From: Chloroflexota bacterium
GTDB lineage: Bacteria > Chloroflexota > Dehalococcoidia > Lucifugimonadales > UBA3495
Reading direction: 5' to 3'
Length of the DNA stretch: 8,155 nucleotides
NCBI GenBank assembly: GCA_028874675.1
Contig: JAPPJA010000568.1
Coordinates: 1 to 8,155, forward strand
The position numbers and the translations under genes were made by a program. Below the pieces are notes generated by a model. It saw only the letters and a list, made by a program, of their open reading frames with translations. It had not been told where the DNA came from and did no database searches. Below are positions 1 to 5,997 of the stretch, in pieces. Every line of letters starts with the position of its first letter. The stretch's first letter is position 1.

Positions 1-1377
1 GGCCTGTACCGTGTACATTGATGCCCCGTCGCCCACCACCGCCACCACGGGACGGTCCGGATTGGCCAGCTTGATGCCCAGCGCTCCCGGCATGGCCCAG
101 CCCAGCGCTCCGCCCCTGATTGCGTAGTAGCTGCCCGGTACCGAAGGCTCCAAGGCCTGGAGCAGCGCCCCCCGGGAGGTAATCGCCTCGTCCGCTATCA
201 CTGCATTGTCCGGCAGCGCCTGCGCAAGCTCGTACATCATCCGGTCCACCGGCATGGGCCGGGTGTCGGGCATGGACTGCATGCGGCCCAGGTATTCCTC
301 CCTGGCCTGCCGCCTGGCCTCTCCCAGCGTCGCGGCGCGGGTGGCGGCGGCTTCCCTGGCCGAGGCGGTCATTTCCTGGTCCAGCGCGTCGGCCAGTTCA
401 GCAAGCCCGGCCTTGGGGTCGCAGGGTATTCCCACGTTGGTGGGGTAGATTTTCTCAATTTCCTTCAGGTCGTTGTCCATGTGCACCAGCTTGGTGGCCG
501 GCGACAGGAATGGTTCGGATACGTACAGGAAAGAGGAGAATACGTTGGTCCCCACCGCCAGCACCACATCCGCCTCCGCCAGCTGCCGACGGGTGGCGGA
601 ACTGTTGAGGTTCAGCATCCCCGCGTACTGCCCGTGGTTCAGGGGGAAGCTGATTTCCGAGTAGGTGTAAGAGCTGGCATAAACCCTGGCGCCCAGTTGC
701 TCCGCCACCCGCACCAACTCGGCTCCGCCCCCGGACTGACCCACCCGGTCGCCAATCACCACAACGGGGTTTTCCGCCCTGGCCAGCAGTTCCACCGCGC
801 TGCTGATCGCCGCCGGGTCAGGACCCATACGGTAGTAGCCCGTGGACGATGGCGTTATGTCAACGTCCACCTCCTCGTCCATCGTGTCCCAGGGGAATGA
901 CAGGAACACGGGACCAACGGGTGGCGTCATCGCTTCCTTGAAGGCCCGCCGCACCGCCATCGGGATATTCTCGGCCTGGGGTATTTCCGCGCTCCACTTG
1001 GTGAACTGCTGCGTCATCTCCACCAGGTCGCCCGAAAGCACCGGATCGCTGAGCAGCATTCTCGTGTCCGAGTTCCCCGCGGTCAGCACCAGGGGAGTCC
1101 CTCCCCGGTAGGCGTTATAGAGCGCGCTCATGCCGTTGGCCAGGCCCCCTGCAATGTGGATGTTGGCGAACGCGGGCTTTCCCGCGGCGCGGGCGTATCC
1201 GTCCGCCATGCCCACGGCGGTCCCTTCCTGCAAGGCCTGGATGTATTGCAGGTTAGGATAGTCCTGGAGGACGTCCAGGAAGGGTGTTTCACTGGTTCCA
1301 GGATTGCCGAATATGTACTCAACGCCCTCTGCTGCCAGCATCTGAGCCAGGGCTTCCTTACCGGTCATTCGCGCCAT
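1..1377 (-). CDS. Thiamine-diphosphate enzyme, benzoylformate decarboxylase-like (partial, C-terminus off the left end)
   Basis: Predicted ThDP-dependent 2-oxoacid decarboxylase or related lyase, probably cytoplasmic. 459 residues are visible with no stop; the family usually has about 520-570. The N-terminal PYR domain (about 5-170) has GNPGTSETPF at 24-33, the cofactor-activating Glu at 51 in LQEG, and His74 in NIHIAGG. A central domain follows (about 185-330), then the start of the PP domain with GGALGWAMPGALG and the ThDP/Mg motif GDGAS at 449-453. The order and spacing match Pseudomonas benzoylformate decarboxylase as I remember it. Glu47 and His70 of that enzyme are kept, but Ser26 is Thr28 and His281 aligns with Phe283, so the substrate is probably not benzoylformate. 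The asparagine ending the GDG-N motif lies outside the window. ATG at 1377 is chosen because GAGG sits 10 bases upstream; ATG at 1368 is an alternative. It lies 232 bases downstream of the VOC gene on the same strand. Acetolactate-synthase-like or oxalyl-CoA-decarboxylase-like activity is less likely. Confidence 0.88.
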   Translation of the reverse strand, partial: MARMTGKEALAQMLAAEGVEYIFGNPGTSETPFLDVLQDYPNLQYIQALQEGTAVGMADGYARAAGKPAFANIHIAGGLANGMSALYNAYRGGTPLVLTAGNSDTRMLLSDPVLSGDLVEMTQQFTKWSAEIPQAENIPMAVRRAFKEAMTPPVGPVFLSFPWDTMDEEVDVDITPSSTGYYRMGPDPAAISSAVELLARAENPVVVIGDRVGQSGGGAELVRVAEQLGARVYASSYTYSEISFPLNHGQYAGMLNLNSSATRRQLAEADVVLAVGTNVFSSFLYVSEPFLSPATKLVHMDNDLKEIEKIYPTNVGIPCDPKAGLAELADALDQEMTASAREAAATRAATLGEARRQAREEYLGRMQSMPDTRPMPVDRMMYELAQALPDNAVIADEAITSRGALLQALEPSVPGSYYAIRGGALGWAMPGALGIKLANPDRPVVAVVGDGASMYTVQA

Positions 1378-1455
1378 TTCTTCAAGTCCTCAATAGAATT
1401 CGGGGCTTAGGGGCTGTCGTTAAATTGAACTCAGAAGTCTTCCAATGTCCCATTT

Positions 1456-1522
1456 CGTCGTTCCCGCCTTTGCGGGAACCCCGCTGGCCGAAGTCAAGAT
1501 TTCTACCCACACAGGAGTAACG
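1456..1522. repeat. Degenerate intergenic palindromic repeat
   Basis: The left part is a perfect hairpin: GTTCCCGC (1460-1467), loop CTTT, GCGGGAAC (1472-1479). The right part (1500-1522, TTTCTACC...GTAACG) is a decayed inverted copy of 1456-1478. About half of the positions match, and most mismatches are transitions. The two arms are separated by about 21 bases. Paired arms of the type CGTCATTCCCGC...GCGGGAAT are a common class of small non-coding dispersed repeat in many bacteria, including Chloroflexota. Both strands give spurious reading frames here, with the translation pattern typical of such repeats (FVVPAFAGT on the plus strand). It fills much of the 232-base gap between the VOC and ThDP-enzyme genes. 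It may act as an mRNA-stabilising or attenuating hairpin, but there is no T-run after it on the minus strand, so it is not a classical terminator. Other copies would have to be sought in the genome. Confidence 0.6.
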
Positions 1523-1609
1523 GGGTATTCTGACGACTCGCCCTGGGAAATCAGAACCGTACTTTGCCGCCAAAAGCGCCGCAAGCCCGGGTGTGTATTC
1601 CCTGATTCC

Positions 1610-2017
1610 CTAAAGGTAGATCATCCACTCCAGGAGATTGTCGTCCGGGTCTCGGGCGTAAAGGCTGACTGCCGGCAGGCCGCCCCCGGCCCGCGCTCCC
1701 CTACGGGGCCCCGGGCCCCGGATGACCTCCACTCCGGCTGCAGCCAGCATCTCCTGGCACTCTTCGGCGGTACCGTCCCACACGAAGCAAATGTCGGTGC
1801 ATCCGGGAACGGCGGTGTTCCCCCGCAGGGTTGCGGTGTAGCCTTCCGGATGAACATTAATCTTGGAATCGCCAATCTGTATGGAAAAGATTCCAGCCTC
1901 GCCGCTGCGCCACTTGTCCTCGTCGTTAATCGTAAAGCCAAGCCGCTTGTAGAATTCCAGGAGCTTCTCGGCATTGGCCGTTGGCATGGCGATGTGGTCA
2001 ATTGCTGTAGTAGCCAT
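1610..2017 (-). CDS. VOC-family (glyoxalase / dioxygenase superfamily) protein, GLOD5-like
   Basis: A 135-residue single-module vicinal-oxygen-chelate protein, a soluble metal-dependent enzyme whose reaction cannot be named. Two beta-alpha-beta-beta-beta halves are visible. The first starts at IDHIAMPT (6-13) and continues through the helix EKLLEFYKRLGF (17-28). The second starts at TDICFVWDG (74-82) and ends in YARDPDDNLLEWM (120-132). Likely metal ligands are His8, His56 (in INVHPEG) and Glu130. The INxH...PG..D.CF...GP..R.GA...S.Y.RDPD.N..E pattern resembles the GLOD5/'virulence protein' subgroup. Two oddities are an Arg/Gly-rich loop at 100-113 and DPDDN where the family usually has DPDGN. 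ATG at 2017 has AGAGGA seven bases upstream. The gene lies 55 bases downstream of the alpha/beta-hydrolase on the same strand, so the two are probably co-transcribed. Glyoxalase I, an extradiol dioxygenase, or an isomerase/epimerase are all possible. Confidence 0.9.
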   Translation of the reverse strand: MATTAIDHIAMPTANAEKLLEFYKRLGFTINDEDKWRSGEAGIFSIQIGDSKINVHPEGYTATLRGNTAVPGCTDICFVWDGTAEECQEMLAAAGVEVIRGPGPRRGARAGGGLPAVSLYARDPDDNLLEWMIYL

Positions 2018-2072
2018 GAAACAGTCCTCTTATAGTGATGGGCAGATGGCTGGTTCCGGGAGCGGTTCGAAG

Positions 2073-2900
2073 CTATATTCTCAGCTGTGCCGCCGTCTCC
2101 GCCAGGAACTCCTCAATCAGCCCCCGGGTTCTCCGGGCTTCAATCGTCAGCAGCCCGTGTTCAGCCCCGGGAATTACGTGAAACTCGGAGCCCGCGATGC
2201 CCTGGTGCAGCTGGAGACCGCAGGCTATGTCAATCCTGCTGTCGGCGTCGCCATGAACGATCATGCTCGGCATAGTCAGTTCGTGCAGCCTGGATTCCAG
2301 CGAGTCCCGGATGTCCAGGTAGCTCTGGATGGTCTTTACGATGCCGTCAAACTGCTCCAGGTTAATGGCCTTGAGCCTGGCAAACTGCGCCGGGTCGGAT
2401 TCTCTCATGCCGGGCCAGCGGGAATTCAGTCCCGCCTCCACTGCCGCATCCTTGCCCTCGTCCGCCAGCGCCTGCTTTATCTCGTCCAGCTCCCGCTGCC
2501 GCACCTGCCGCTCCGACTCCTGGACGTAGGTCATCGTGTTAATCAGCAGCAGGGAAAGGGTCCGCTCCGGATATTCCAGCGCGAACTGCAGCGCGATGGG
2601 CCCCCCGGCCGAGGACCCCAGAATATGGGCCGGACCCACTCCCAGGTGGTCCAGCAACGAACTCAGGTCTTCCGCGTAGTTGGGGATTGAATATCCGTCT
2701 GACGGAGTTTCGGACCGTCCCGCAGCCCTCCGGTCATAGGAAATTACCTGGAAACTGCCCGCCAGTATTTCGGCGTGGTGTTCCATGGTCTGGGCGCACC
2801 CTTCACCGCCGCCCAGTCCCCCATGAATCATCACCAGTGGCTGGCCGGACCCGTGGGTCTCATAGTACATCCTGAAACCGTTTATCACTGCTTCGGGCAC
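2073..2900 (-). CDS. Alpha/beta-hydrolase
   Basis: A 275-residue soluble alpha/beta-hydrolase, an esterase, lactonase, C-C hydrolase or haloperoxidase-like enzyme of unknown substrate. It has the oxyanion motif HGG at 26-28, DRRAAGRSE at 56-64, the nucleophile elbow GSSAGG (Ser97), the acid Asp220 in VHGDADSRI, and the catalytic His248 in PGAEHG. A helical cap occupies about residues 125-205. All three catalytic residues are in the expected order and spacing, and the length is normal for the family. I place the start at GTG 2900 because GGGGAGG lies only five bases before it. Reading on to the TTG at 2921 would put the ribosome-binding site inside the gene. It is the first gene of the minus-strand group and is preceded by a candidate promoter at 3000-3028, which gives a leader of about 90 bases. 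The DRRAAGRS stretch recalls the 3-oxoadipate enol-lactonase/chloroperoxidase branch, but that is not enough to name a substrate. Confidence 0.92.
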   Translation of the reverse strand: MPEAVINGFRMYYETHGSGQPLVMIHGGLGGGEGCAQTMEHHAEILAGSFQVISYDRRAAGRSETPSDGYSIPNYAEDLSSLLDHLGVGPAHILGSSAGGPIALQFALEYPERTLSLLLINTMTYVQESERQVRQRELDEIKQALADEGKDAAVEAGLNSRWPGMRESDPAQFARLKAINLEQFDGIVKTIQSYLDIRDSLESRLHELTMPSMIVHGDADSRIDIACGLQLHQGIAGSEFHVIPGAEHGLLTIEARRTRGLIEEFLAETAAQLRI

Positions 2901-2999
2901 TGTTCCCTCCCCTTCAAACAATGGGTCGCCGACGCTGGATCGGCAACCAGAGGAATGCTGCTGGGCTTTCTGGCAGGGGCTGCCACCCCGGCCAAGCCC

Positions 3000-3028
3000 A
3001 TATTAGACCCTGCCCAATGCCGTGGCAA
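3000..3028 (-). promoter_or_regulatory. Candidate sigma-70 promoter for the hydrolase-VOC group
   Basis: On the minus strand, TTGCCA (3028-3023, five of six consensus bases) is followed after exactly 17 bases by TAATAT (3005-3000, four of six). The start of transcription would fall near 2993, giving a leader of about 90 bases before the GTG at 2900. The assignment is by eye, without experimental support. Confidence 0.5.
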
Positions 3029-3143
3029 GCAAAAACTATCTGCTACCAAGGCAATCGCGCCTAAATAGACGCAGTTGCCCCGTGTAACGAGGCTGGCAAA
3101 GAAATCCAGCTAACCCTGAGCCTTTACTCGCCGGCGGTTTCGG

Positions 3144-3171
3144 TTGACAGTACAATTGAGGCTAACTTAAT
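3144..3171 (+). promoter_or_regulatory. Candidate sigma-70 promoter for the DUF35-thiolase group
   Basis: A perfect -35 box TTGACA (3144-3149) is followed after 16 bases by CTTAAT (3166-3171, four of six -10 consensus bases). Transcription would start near 3178, about 40 bases before the TTG start at 3219. The -10 is imperfect, but the consensus -35 and the position between divergent genes support the call. Confidence 0.5.
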
Positions 3172-3218
3172 CTGAATCTCCGTCCAGACGAGCATTCGAA
3201 CTTGAAGCGCGGTGAATT

Positions 3219-3680
3219 TTGCCCACCTATTCGCGGAAATCTCTCGCCCCGGTGGACCCCAGGAGGCTCCGGCTGAACGACCCTGACGGCTCCTCCGGAA
3301 CCCTGCTCGGCATGCGCTGCCTCAATTGCGAGGTTTGCGTTTTTGGCGAAGCCATATTCTGCCAGGCCTGTTCATCGGACAACCTTGAATCGGTGGACTT
3401 GAGCAGTTGCGGCATCCTGTACAGTTACACCATTGTCCGGGTGCCGCCCGAAGGTTGGCCCGGTCCCGTACCCTACGTCCTCGGGGAGGTGGAATTGCCC
3501 GAGGGGCCCCACGTCCTCGCCGAAGTCATCGACATTGAACATTCGGACCTTCGGGTAGGACTGGAAGTTCGGCTGGCCCTGGAACCGGTGCAAGCTGGTG
3601 ACTCTGGCCCGACCCTGATGGTTTACAAGTGGGCGCCCTCGGACGTAACGCAGGCGCTCCCGCAGGAGGGTTCGCCGTGA
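3219..3680 (+). CDS. DUF35 zinc-ribbon/OB-fold protein, thiolase partner
   Basis: A 153-residue DUF35 protein. Family members bind thiolase-fold partners through a rubredoxin-like zinc ribbon and use the OB fold to hold or channel the CoA substrate. The zinc ribbon is at about 30-55 with ligands Cys34, Cys37, Cys48 and Cys51; Cys40 is an extra cysteine inside it. The OB fold covers about 60-140 and includes the typical SCGILYSYTIVRVPPEG. An in-frame stop at 3213 limits the start to ATT 3216 or TTG 3219. TTG with GGTGA just before it is the best choice; GTG at 3252 is a weaker alternative with no ribosome-binding site. Its TGA overlaps the GTG of the thiolase gene by four bases (GTGA, 3677-3680), which predicts translational coupling and fits a stoichiometric complex. 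It is probably transcribed from the candidate promoter at 3144-3171. Confidence 0.9.
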   Translation: MPTYSRKSLAPVDPRRLRLNDPDGSSGTLLGMRCLNCEVCVFGEAIFCQACSSDNLESVDLSSCGILYSYTIVRVPPEGWPGPVPYVLGEVELPEGPHVLAEVIDIEHSDLRVGLEVRLALEPVQAGDSGPTLMVYKWAPSDVTQALPQEGSP

Positions 3681-4831
3681 CACAGTTCAGACCCAACCGG
3701 GAGGTGGTGGTGGTGGGCGTAGGCCTTCACCCCTTTGGCCGCTTTCGCGGCAAGGACCTGGCCACCCTGGCCCGGGAAGCTGTGGTAGAGGCACTGAAGG
3801 ACTGCGGCGTCCGCTGGCGCGACATTCCCGTAGCCTATTTTGGCCACGTCTATTACCAGGGAATGTCCGTCGGAGAGACGGCCCTGGCCAGCCTGGGCCT
3901 CACGGGAATCCCCATCGTAAACGTGGAAAACGCCTGCTCCAGCGGCTCCACCGCCTTCTGGCAGGCCTACTGGGGCATCACATCCGGGGTTTTCGATCTG
4001 GCCCTGGCCTTCGGGGCTGAGAAAGTGCCCGGCGGACCCGTCACCGTCACCGCTGCCGACAGTCCCGACCGGTTTATCGGGGGCGACCACATGATGGCCG
4101 GCTATGCCCTGCGCATGCGCCGCTACATGGAGGAGAACGGCGCAACTCCTTCCGCCCTGGCCCAGGTATCCGTCAAGGCGCGGCAGAATGCCTCCCTGAA
4201 TCCCTATGCCCACCGCAAGGAGACCTTTACCGTGGAGGACGTTCTGTCTTCCCGGCCCATCGCCGACCCGCTGACCCTCTACCAGTGCTGCCCCACCAGC
4301 GAAGGCTCAGCCGCCGCCGTGCTCTGCGCCAGGGACGCCCTGCGCAGCTACGGACTGGATGAATCTCGGGCCATCAGGGTGATCGCCGCTTCCCTGACCT
4401 CCGGCAACTACAACGGGCGTGGCAGCGACCACTCGGCCTTCAGCCCCTATCGCACCGAACCGGCTGCCCTTGCCGCCTACGAAATGAGCGGCGTGGGACC
4501 CGAGGACGTGGACCTGGTCCAGGTCCACGACGCGGCCACCATCGGGGAGCTTCAGCAGATCGAGTCCCTGCAGTTGACGCCGAAAGGGGAGGCCTGGCGG
4601 GCCACGGTGGAGGGCCGCACCGCCCTGACCGGGGATATTCCCGTAAACACCGATGGCGGCCTGCTGGCCATGGGCCATCCCTTTGGGGCCACCGGCATCC
4701 GAATGGTCCACGAAACGGTAACCCAGCTGCGTGGCGAGGCCGGAGCCCGGCAGGTCAACAACCCCAGGGTGGGCGTGGCCCAATGCTCCGGCGCCGGCGA
4801 CGTGACTACGGTCCAGATATTCGCCAGGTAG
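3677..4831 (+). CDS. Thiolase (SCP-x / acetyl-CoA acetyltransferase-like, DUF35-linked)
   Basis: A 384-residue thiolase-superfamily enzyme, of normal length for the sterol-carrier-protein-x (lipid-transfer) thiolase branch. It would cleave or form a carbon-carbon bond next to an acyl-CoA thioester. The nucleophile is Cys87 in VENACSSGS. His284 in VQVHDAATIGE, His334 in LLAMGHPFGATG and Cys370 in AQCSGAGD complete the usual active-site set. Because these residues are kept, true thiolase chemistry seems more likely than the retro-aldol reaction of Ltp2-type homologues, in which I recall them being changed. GTG at 3677 is chosen because AGGAGG lies just upstream and the four-base overlap with the DUF35 stop gives coupling; starts further upstream lie inside the DUF35 gene. 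No dehydrogenase, hydratase or acyl-CoA ligase of a beta-oxidation set is visible in the window, so the substrate is open. The archaeal acetoacetyl-CoA thiolase/HMG-CoA synthase system also uses a DUF35 bridge, but no HMG-CoA synthase is present here. Confidence 0.92.
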   Translation: MTQFRPNREVVVVGVGLHPFGRFRGKDLATLAREAVVEALKDCGVRWRDIPVAYFGHVYYQGMSVGETALASLGLTGIPIVNVENACSSGSTAFWQAYWGITSGVFDLALAFGAEKVPGGPVTVTAADSPDRFIGGDHMMAGYALRMRRYMEENGATPSALAQVSVKARQNASLNPYAHRKETFTVEDVLSSRPIADPLTLYQCCPTSEGSAAAVLCARDALRSYGLDESRAIRVIAASLTSGNYNGRGSDHSAFSPYRTEPAALAAYEMSGVGPEDVDLVQVHDAATIGELQQIESLQLTPKGEAWRATVEGRTALTGDIPVNTDGGLLAMGHPFGATGIRMVHETVTQLRGEAGARQVNNPRVGVAQCSGAGDVTTVQIFAR

Positions 4832-4870
4832 GCGAGTATCGTTTTACGGTTTGTGGCGGCAGGTCAATAT

Positions 4871-4895
4871 GGGTAACCATCTGAATGGGATACCC
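4871..4895 (+). promoter_or_regulatory. Leader hairpin before the small gene
   Basis: GGGTA (4871-4875) pairs with TACCC (4891-4895), and inside it CCAT (4877-4880) pairs with ATGG (4885-4888) around a CTGA tetraloop. That gives nine base pairs with a small internal bulge (A opposite GA). It ends 20 bases before the ATG at 4916 and lies 40 bases after the thiolase stop. No T-run follows, so it is not an intrinsic terminator. It could tune translation or mRNA processing between the two genes. It is an eye-found fold without an energy calculation. Confidence 0.35.
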
Positions 4896-4915
4896 AGCGC
4901 TTATCGGGAATCAAC

Positions 4916-5203
4916 ATGCCAGCCTTCTTAATTCTGGCCGCAATGAAGGGTCGCTTCATCTCCCAGCACGGGAACCACTACGACAACTTCCAGATGATGG
5001 GCTACGCGGTTGCCGAAACCCCGAACCAGGCGGTCACCAACTTCTTCGACCAGCCGCCCTATCCCATTCGCTGGGAGGACGTGGAGTACCTGTGGGCCGA
5101 GCAGCTTGCGGAGGCCTTCCACACCGGCCACCACGGCGAGTACGAGAGGGTTTACGTGGACTCGCTACGCCGCCGGTGGGAGTCCTCCGGCCCCGACGCC
5201 TGA
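4916..5203 (+). CDS. Small protein of unknown family
   Basis: A 95-residue protein that I do not recognise. Nearly every third codon position is G or C, including long runs of NNC/NNG, as expected for a real gene here. The frame closes 11 bases before the convergent aldolase. After a short hydrophobic N-terminus (MPAFLILAAM), too short for a convincing signal peptide, it is soluble-looking and rich in aromatic residues and histidine: RFISQHGNHYDNF, then NFFDQPPYPIRWEDVEYLW, then a helix-like stretch ending FHTGHHGEYERVYVD. Several histidines and acidic residues could bind a metal, but no known motif is matched. Start choice is uncertain: ATG 4916 has only a weak GGGA upstream, and ATG 4943 has no ribosome-binding site. 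It follows the thiolase by 84 bases on the same strand and may be co-transcribed, so it could be a subunit or accessory factor of the DUF35-thiolase pair. That role is inference only. Confidence 0.7.
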   Translation: MPAFLILAAMKGRFISQHGNHYDNFQMMGYAVAETPNQAVTNFFDQPPYPIRWEDVEYLWAEQLAEAFHTGHHGEYERVYVDSLRRRWESSGPDA

Positions 5204-5214
5204 TTAATCCTTCC

Positions 5215-5997
5215 CTAACCCTCGCCGGCCACTTCCCGCAGGGCGGCGAATTCCCTTCGGTAAGCCTCGGCCAGCGTGCGGCGGTCGGTGGTGTGCAGCA
5301 CGAATCGGGCGCCCTGCCGCACCCAGTGCGCCGACAGGTCCGCCGTCTGGTGGTGGACCAGGGTCGGAATGCCATGGGCCTCGGAGGTGTCGATGACCTT
5401 CTTCACGATGTCCTGGTACTCGGACCGGTCGTACTGGTCCGGAAACCCTACGGAAATGCTCATATCGTTGGGCCCCACGAATATGCCGTCAATGCCCGGC
5501 ACCTGGAGGATCGCCTCCAGGTTGTTCACCGCCTGGACGCTCTCAATGCCGATAATAGCCACCGTGTTCCTGTTGCGGTTCTCCAGGTAGGCACGGGTGG
5601 CGTCACTGACATGCTCGCCCGATTCCATCAGCGAGCGAACCGCCTCTCCCTTGAGGGGCCTCCACTTGGCCGCTCCAATAACTTCCCTGACCTCTTCCAC
5701 CGTTTCGCAGTAGGGCGCGAGGATGCCCTGGGCCCCGGCATCCAGCGCCATGGTCACGTAATGGGACGTAGGTATGGGAATCCGCACTATGGGCACCACC
5801 GGAGAGTTGGCGAAGGCCGCCAGGTAGTCCGCCATCTCAGCCCGGCTCCTCGGTCCATGCTCCGTATCTATAACCACGTAGTCCAGCCCAATCCCGCCCA
5901 GGGCCTCCACCCAGCGCGGGTTGCGCCCGTGGGTAATCATGCTCCCGTAAACCCGGCCTCCGCCAGCCAGGGTGGCCTTTAATTCCGCTCCGTTCAT
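5215..5997 (-). CDS. HpcH/HpaI-family aldolase
   Basis: A 260-residue class II (metal-dependent) aldolase of the HpcH/HpaI family, with a TIM barrel in the cytoplasm. Known members cleave 4-hydroxy-2-oxo acids such as 4-hydroxy-2-oxoheptanedioate to pyruvate and an aldehyde. Visible signatures are VVIDTEHGPRS with the catalytic His47, VPIVRIP with the substrate-binding Arg72, the metal ligand Glu152 in IIGIES, and the metal ligand Asp178 in IFVGPNDMS. These are the counterparts of His45, Arg70, Glu149 and Asp175 of E. coli HpaI. Length is normal for the family. ATG at 5997 has GGAGG five bases upstream. It converges with the small unknown gene (11-base gap) and is divergent from RNase D across a 190-base region with an extended -10 promoter at 6094-6102. 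The aldehyde acceptor, and so the pathway, is not defined by sequence; 2-keto-3-deoxy-sugar-acid aldolase (GarL/RhmA-like) is an alternative within the same family. Confidence 0.92.
   Translation of the reverse strand: MNGAELKATLAGGGRVYGSMITHGRNPRWVEALGGIGLDYVVIDTEHGPRSRAEMADYLAAFANSPVVPIVRIPIPTSHYVTMALDAGAQGILAPYCETVEEVREVIGAAKWRPLKGEAVRSLMESGEHVSDATRAYLENRNRNTVAIIGIESVQAVNNLEAILQVPGIDGIFVGPNDMSISVGFPDQYDRSEYQDIVKKVIDTSEAHGIPTLVHHQTADLSAHWVRQGARFVLHTTDRRTLAEAYRREFAALREVAGEG

Larger units (their letters stand above)
2901..3218. other. Divergent intergenic regulatory region (318 bases)
   Basis: This stretch separates the start codons of the minus-strand hydrolase group and the plus-strand DUF35-thiolase group. 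It holds one candidate promoter in each direction (3000-3028 minus, 3144-3171 plus). A weak five-base-pair hairpin, GCCGA/TCGGC at 2928-2944, falls in the predicted leader of the hydrolase transcript. I see no gene in it. The short frames crossing it are continuations of out-of-frame shadows and lack ribosome-binding sites. I could not identify a clear operator. Confidence 0.65.

Noticed and set aside
1382..1573. A 63-codon minus-strand frame between the VOC and ThDP-enzyme genes
   Set aside because: It is the translation of the palindromic repeat (CVGRNLDFGQRG pattern), not a protein gene.
1445..2035. A 196-codon plus-strand frame opposite the VOC gene
   Set aside because: It begins inside the palindromic repeat and continues antisense to a well-supported VOC gene. 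Its start reads the typical repeat translation.
1974..2690. A 238-codon plus-strand frame opposite the alpha/beta-hydrolase
   Set aside because: It is antisense to a hydrolase with an intact catalytic triad, and its translation is Gln/Leu/Arg-rich with no domain.
2901..2921. Upstream TTG start of the alpha/beta-hydrolase at 2921
   Set aside because: The excellent ribosome-binding site GGGGAGG lies between this codon and GTG 2900, so GTG 2900 is the likely start.
3629..3676. Upstream extension of the thiolase frame to 3629
   Set aside because: These codons lie inside the DUF35 gene. GTG 3677 has AGGAGG upstream and the classic GTGA overlap.
3623..4213. A 196-codon minus-strand frame
   Set aside because: It lies opposite the thiolase and the end of DUF35, has a Gly/His-rich composition and no motif or ribosome-binding site, and is a shadow frame.
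4307..4783. A 158-codon minus-strand frame
   Set aside because: It is a shadow of the thiolase C-terminal half, with a Gly/Val-rich translation and no recognisable domain.
4843..4870. A possible promoter before the small gene (TTTACG, 16 bases, CAATAT)
   Set aside because: Only four of six and three of six bases match consensus. Read-through from the thiolase is simpler.
4885..5982. A 365-codon open frame on the plus strand crossing the small gene and lying opposite the aldolase
   Set aside because: It is antisense to a complete HpaI-type aldolase with all catalytic motifs. Its translation is low-complexity (Arg, Gly, Pro, His-rich) with no domain. Such frames arise from G/C third-position bias on the other strand.
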